8,417 nt of DNA from CAYLNK01 sp964384675 (lineage in GTDB: Bacteria > Acidobacteriota > Thermoanaerobaculia > UBA5066), in assembly GCA_964384675.1 (NCBI GenBank), contig CAYLNK010000302.1, forward strand, positions 1 to 8,417. The letters are read 5' to 3'. Below are positions 4,641-8,417 of this stretch, piece after piece. The position numbers and the translations under genes are program-made. Every line of letters begins with the position of its first letter. The stretch's first letter is position 1. The notes under the pieces were generated by a model that saw only the letters and a program-made list of their open reading frames with translations, did no database searches and had not been told where the DNA came from.

Positions 4641-7600
4641 GTGCGGTCGAGTCTCCTGGGACTCTGCCTGATCGGTGCGCTCCCCGCCTCCGGCGCGGAC
4701 CCCGCGCTCGCGCGGGCGGTCGCTCCGGAGCCGGAGCAGGTGCTCCGGCTCGAGAGGCTCTCCCAGGACGACGGTCTCTCGCAGGGCTTCGTCACCACGT
4801 TCGCCCAGGACTCGTTCGGCTTCGTCTGGATCGGGACACAGGACGGCCTGAACCGGTACGACGGCTACGAGGTCCGTACGTTCCGGCCGGACGGCACGGC
4901 CACGGCTCTGCCGGACGGACACGTGCGTGCCCTGCTGGCGGGTCGCGACGGCGCCCTCTGGGTCGGCACGCGGGAGGGGGGGCTGAGCCGCTGGGACCCG
5001 CGCACCGAGACCTTCCGGACGTGGCGGAACGACCCGAAGGACGCCGCCTCGCTCAGCTTCGACTACGTCAACGCGATCCTCCCGAACGAGGACGGCACGC
5101 TCTGGGTCGGCACGCTCGAGGGGCTCAACCGGTTCGATCCCGCGACCGGACGGGCGCGGCGCTTCATGCGCGACGCGAAGGACCCGGGCGCGCTGGCCTC
5201 GAACGAGATCGCCTCCCTCTACCGCGACGCCGCCGGGGCGCTCCTGATCTCCTTCAAGAACGGCGCGCTCGATTCGCTCGACGCGAGCCTGTCGATCCGC
5301 CACCGCAAGCCGGAGCTCGCGGCCCTCGGGGAGACGGGCGCCGTGACCGCGATGGCCGACGCGGGAGGGGGACGCAGCTGGATCGGGACGTCGTCCGGGC
5401 GGCTCCTCCAGTGGGACGCGCGTGAGGCGCGCTTCGACCTCTCGACGGGCTTCGTGCTGGAGAAGCCGATCACGTCGCTCCGGGTCGATCGGGGGGCGCT
5501 CTGGATCGGGACGCGGGGCGGGGGCCTCGTCCGCTACGACCCGGCTCATCCCCGCCTCGTCACCTTGCGGCCCGATCCCTCCGACCCGCACAGCCTGCCG
5601 GGCGATTCGGTCCAGACCCTCTTCCGGGACCGCACCGGCGTCCTCTGGATCGGCACGCCGTTCGGGGCCGCCCGCCTCGATCCCGCCTCCGCGGCGTTCC
5701 GCGTCTACCGCAAGACGGCCTCGGGCCACGACGGGCCGCCGGACCCGTACGTCTGGGCGGTCGCGGGGGATCCAGACGGGAGCGTCTGGGTCGGATCGAA
5801 CGGCGGCCTGTCGCTCCTGGATCGCGCCACGGGCTCGTGGCGGAGCTGGACCGCCGCGCCCGACGACCCGCGCGCTCTCCCGAGCGACAGCGTCACCTGC
5901 GTGCTCGTCGACCGGTCCGGCGCGGTGTGGGCCGGGGGAAATCGTGGCCTCTCGCGCTACACGCGGGAGACCGACCGCTTCGAGTCGTTCCACAAGGGCT
6001 CGGGCGATCCGCCCCTGCCGCACGACCGGGTCTTCCATCTCCTCGAGACGCGCGACGGGCGCCTGCTGGTGGCGACGGCGCGGGGCGCCGTGCAATGGGA
6101 CCCGGAGCGGAAGGGCTTCCTTCCGATCGGGGGGCCCGACCTGATCCCCACCGTCTTCGCGATGGCCGAGGACCGCGAGGGGGCGATCTGGCTCGGCACG
6201 TTCCACAACGGGCTCTATCGCATCGACCCGGCGACCGGGGCCGCCTCGCGCCTCACCGACGCGGCCGGCGCGGGCCTGATCGAGCCGCAGCAGATCTCGT
6301 CGCTCCTCGTCGACCGGAGGGGGCGGCTCTGGGTCGGCACGGCGAAGGGCGTCTTCCGGCGGGATCCCGGCGCCCGGTCGGTGCGCCAGTACCGGCTGCG
6401 GGACGGGCTCCCCAACGAGAACGTGATGGGGATGGTCGAGGACGACCGGGGCCAGATCTGGATGAGCACGAACGACGCGCTCGTGCGCCACGATCCGGAG
6501 ACGGGGACGTTCCGGGTGTACCGGAGCCGCGACGGGCTTCCCACGAACGAGTTCAACCAGATGGCGGCGGGCCGGACGCCGCGCGGCGAGGTCCTCTTCG
6601 GCACGCCGGCGGGCGCGGTGCTCTTCCACCCGGACGACCTCGCGGCCGACCCGACCCCGCCCCAGGTGGCGATCACCGGGTTCGAGCTCTTCAACGTCCC
6701 CGTGCCGATCCGCCCGGAAGGGACGCGAGACGGCCACACGTTCACGCTGCCCGGCTCGATCGTGACGACCGACCGCCTGGTGCTCTCGCACCGGGAGAAG
6801 GTCGTCACGCTCACGTTCGCTTCTCTCCACTTCGCCGCGCCCCGTGAGGCGCGCTACGCGTATCGCCTCGAGGGCTGGGACGACGGCTGGCGCGAGGTCT
6901 CCTCGCAGCGCCGGTCGGCCACCTACACGAACCTGCCGGCGGGCCGCTACGTCTTCCGGGTCCGCGCGGCCAGCAAGGACGGCGTCTGGAACGAGGACGG
7001 GGCCCGCCTCGCGCTGAGGGTGCTGCCGCCCCCGTGGAAGACGTGGTGGGCGTACACGGCGTACGTCCTCGCGCTCGTCGCCGGGATCGCCGGCTTCGTC
7101 ACGTTCCGCCTGCGAGCCCTGCGGCGCCGCCAGCGCGACCTCGAGGCGCTCGTCGCCGTGCGCACCGAGGAGCTGGCCGCCTCCGAGCGGCGCGCGATGG
7201 AGGCGAATCGCGCCAAGAGCGTCTTCCTCGCCAACATGAGCCACGAGCTCCGGACGCCGCTCAACGCCGTCCTCGGCTTCGCGCAGCTCCTCGATCGGAG
7301 CCCCGTGCTCCGTGGCGACGATCGCACCGGTCTCGAGGTCATCCGCCGGAGCGGAGAGCATCTCCTGGGGCTGATCAACGACGTGCTGTCGCTCTCGAAG
7401 ATCGAGGCGGGCCGGCTCACGCTGCAGCCCAGGCCGTTCTCGTTGCGCCGGATGATCCGGGGCCTGGACGCGATGATGCGGGTCCGCGCCGACGGCGCCG
7501 GCCTGCGGCTCGAGGTGCGTCTGGAGGGCGACCTGCCCGAGTCGGTGCGGGGGGACGAGGGGAAGCTCCGGCAGGTGCTGGTGAACCTGCTCGGCAACGC

Positions 7601-8417
7601 GATCAAGTTCACGGACCCGGCCGCGGGGCGTGAGGGCCGCGGGCGCGTGACGCTCACCGCGTCGTGGAAGGAAGGCCGCGCGCGGTTCGAGGTGGCGGAC
7701 ACGGGCCACGGCATCGCCGCGGCCGAGCTCGCGACGCTCTTCGAGCCGTTCGTCCAGACCGAGAGCGGACGGAAGGCGAAGGAAGGGACCGGCCTGGGCC
7801 TCGTCATCACCCGGGAGATCGTGCGTCTGATGGACGGCGACCTTTCGGTCGCGAGCGAGCTCGGCGAGGGCTCGACGTTCTCGTTCGACGTCGCGCTCCC
7901 GCTCGCGGACGAGGCGGCACGCGCCGAGGAGACGGATGGCCGCGTCGTCGGGCTCGCCGCGGGTGAGACGGCCCGGCGCGTCCTCGTCGCCGACGACACG
8001 CCCGAGAACCGGCTGCTGCTGCAGCGGCTCCTCACCTCCGTGGGCCTCGAGGTCCTCTTGGCGGCCGACGGCCGGCAGGCCGTCGAGGCGTGGGAGCGCG
8101 AGCGGCCCGACCTCGTCCTCATGGACATGCGGATGCCGGTGCTGGACGGCCGGGATGCCACGCGCGAGATCCGCCAGCGCGAGTCCCGCGATCCGGAGCG
8201 CCGGCGCACGCCGATCGTGGCGCTCACCGCGAGCGTCTTCGAACACGAACGCGACGAGATCCTGGCGTCCGGCGCGGACGACTTCCTGATGAAGCCGTTC
8301 GCGGAGCCCCAGCTCTTCCGGATCCTCGAGCTCCGGACGGGGGTGAGGTTCCGGCGGGCGGCCGAGGGCGAGGCCGGGGGGCCGGTGCCGCGGGCCGCGG
8401 CTGGATCCGCGCTGACG
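4641..8417 (+). CDS. Hybrid sensor histidine kinase with double seven-bladed propeller, Y_Y_Y, HisKA, HATPase_c and receiver (C-terminus cut by window)
   Basis: At least 1259 codons stay open to the last base, so the 3' end is missing. A signal peptide (about residues 1-19, ending A-S-G-A) leads to fourteen two-component-regulator propeller repeats between about residues 38 and 667. Each has a core like V-W-I-G-T-x-x-G-L-x-R-x-D, first at Trp63 and last at V-L-F-G-T (651-655). Repeats 4, 9 and 10 are degenerate. Then come a Y_Y_Y domain (about 670-795, with Y-R-L-E-G-W-D-D-G-W), one membrane helix (about 803-823), a coiled-coil linker, and HisKA with phosphoacceptor His868 in M-S-H-E-L-R-T-P-L-N. 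HATPase_c shows an N box (Asn986), D-T-G-H-G-I (from Asp1020) and G-T-G-L-G-L (1049-1054). A receiver at about 1111-1230 has D1118/D1119, phosphoacceptor Asp1162, Thr1196 and Lys1218. All catalytic residues are present. Family knowledge: periplasmic ligand binding drives His-to-Asp transfer; Bacteroides relatives sense glycans and usually end in an AraC-type domain. Here the last 30 or so residues look like a linker, so an Hpt or output domain may follow. GTG 4641 is preferred over GTG 4626; TAG 4587-4589 closes the frame upstream. Confidence 0.93.
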   Translation, partial: MRSSLLGLCLIGALPASGADPALARAVAPEPEQVLRLERLSQDDGLSQGFVTTFAQDSFGFVWIGTQDGLNRYDGYEVRTFRPDGTATALPDGHVRALLAGRDGALWVGTREGGLSRWDPRTETFRTWRNDPKDAASLSFDYVNAILPNEDGTLWVGTLEGLNRFDPATGRARRFMRDAKDPGALASNEIASLYRDAAGALLISFKNGALDSLDASLSIRHRKPELAALGETGAVTAMADAGGGRSWIGTSSGRLLQWDAREARFDLSTGFVLEKPITSLRVDRGALWIGTRGGGLVRYDPAHPRLVTLRPDPSDPHSLPGDSVQTLFRDRTGVLWIGTPFGAARLDPASAAFRVYRKTASGHDGPPDPYVWAVAGDPDGSVWVGSNGGLSLLDRATGSWRSWTAAPDDPRALPSDSVTCVLVDRSGAVWAGGNRGLSRYTRETDRFESFHKGSGDPPLPHDRVFHLLETRDGRLLVATARGAVQWDPERKGFLPIGGPDLIPTVFAMAEDREGAIWLGTFHNGLYRIDPATGAASRLTDAAGAGLIEPQQISSLLVDRRGRLWVGTAKGVFRRDPGARSVRQYRLRDGLPNENVMGMVEDDRGQIWMSTNDALVRHDPETGTFRVYRSRDGLPTNEFNQMAAGRTPRGEVLFGTPAGAVLFHPDDLAADPTPPQVAITGFELFNVPVPIRPEGTRDGHTFTLPGSIVTTDRLVLSHREKVVTLTFASLHFAAPREARYAYRLEGWDDGWREVSSQRRSATYTNLPAGRYVFRVRAASKDGVWNEDGARLALRVLPPPWKTWWAYTAYVLALVAGIAGFVTFRLRALRRRQRDLEALVAVRTEELAASERRAMEANRAKSVFLANMSHELRTPLNAVLGFAQLLDRSPVLRGDDRTGLEVIRRSGEHLLGLINDVLSLSKIEAGRLTLQPRPFSLRRMIRGLDAMMRVRADGAGLRLEVRLEGDLPESVRGDEGKLRQVLVNLLGNAIKFTDPAAGREGRGRVTLTASWKEGRARFEVADTGHGIAAAELATLFEPFVQTESGRKAKEGTGLGLVITREIVRLMDGDLSVASELGEGSTFSFDVALPLADEAARAEETDGRVVGLAAGETARRVLVADDTPENRLLLQRLLTSVGLEVLLAADGRQAVEAWERERPDLVLMDMRMPVLDGRDATREIRQRESRDPERRRTPIVALTASVFEHERDEILASGADDFLMKPFAEPQLFRILELRTGVRFRRAAEGEAGGPVPRAAAGSALT

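Noticed and set aside
4509..8246. A 1245-codon open frame on the minus strand across the kinase gene
   Set aside because: It is exactly in codon register with the kinase, so its stops would need Leu TTA/CTA or Ser TCA codons in the kinase, which this GC-rich gene avoids. The translation is Arg/Glu/Pro/Ala-rich with no recognisable domain, while the plus strand has every expected kinase motif.
1..8417. CRISPR arrays, tRNA/rRNA genes, insertion sequences or a defence island
   Set aside because: No regularly spaced direct repeats, no tRNA-like fold, and no transposase, integrase or nuclease motif were seen on either strand.

Overview
The window is very GC-rich, with G or C at almost every third codon position, and comes from a bacterial chromosome. 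Nothing in it marks a plasmid, phage or insertion element. The gene families fit a soil or sediment lineage such as Acidobacteriota or a neighbouring high-GC phylum: a giant hybrid sensor kinase with a periplasmic double propeller, a CreD-type membrane protein, a DUF1624/HGSNAT-like membrane protein and a zinc-ribbon membrane protein. This placement is an inference from gene content and composition, not a phylogenetic result.

Layout. (1) Bases 1-28 may be the last codons of an upstream gene. (2) 71-1333 (+) encodes a polytopic membrane protein of the heparan-alpha-glucosaminide N-acetyltransferase-like (DUF1624) family. (3) 1236-2594 (-) encodes a full-length CreD-family inner-membrane protein. 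These two genes converge and overlap by 98 bp at their 3' ends. (4) A gap of about 140 bp with short palindromes and a direct repeat separates creD from a divergent EamA/DMT-type transporter, 2744-3670 (+). That transporter has no ordinary in-frame start codon for its first two membrane helices, and the best explanation is a one-base deletion next to an ATG at 2733. (5) 3744-4433 (+) encodes an unrecognised protein with an N-terminal zinc ribbon, one membrane helix, a Pro/Ala-rich linker and a small C-terminal beta-rich domain. (6) 4434-4640 is non-coding and holds a strong hairpin and weak promoter-like elements. (7) 4641 to the window end (+) is an incomplete hybrid histidine kinase of at least 1259 residues. 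It carries a signal peptide, 14 propeller repeats, a Y_Y_Y domain, one membrane helix, HisKA, HATPase_c and a receiver domain.

Four of the five main genes encode integral membrane proteins and the fifth is a membrane-anchored zinc-ribbon protein, so the window is dominated by envelope and sensing functions. No operon-like coupling ties them to one pathway. The kinase probably senses an extracytoplasmic ligand (carbohydrate in characterised relatives) and passes phosphate from His to its own receiver. CreD belongs in other bacteria to the CreBC regulon, but no creB or creC is visible here. I found no RNA genes, CRISPR arrays, mobile elements or defence system. The most useful anomalies are the broken or non-canonical start of the EamA gene, the tail-to-tail coding overlap, and the unfamiliar architecture of the zinc-ribbon protein.
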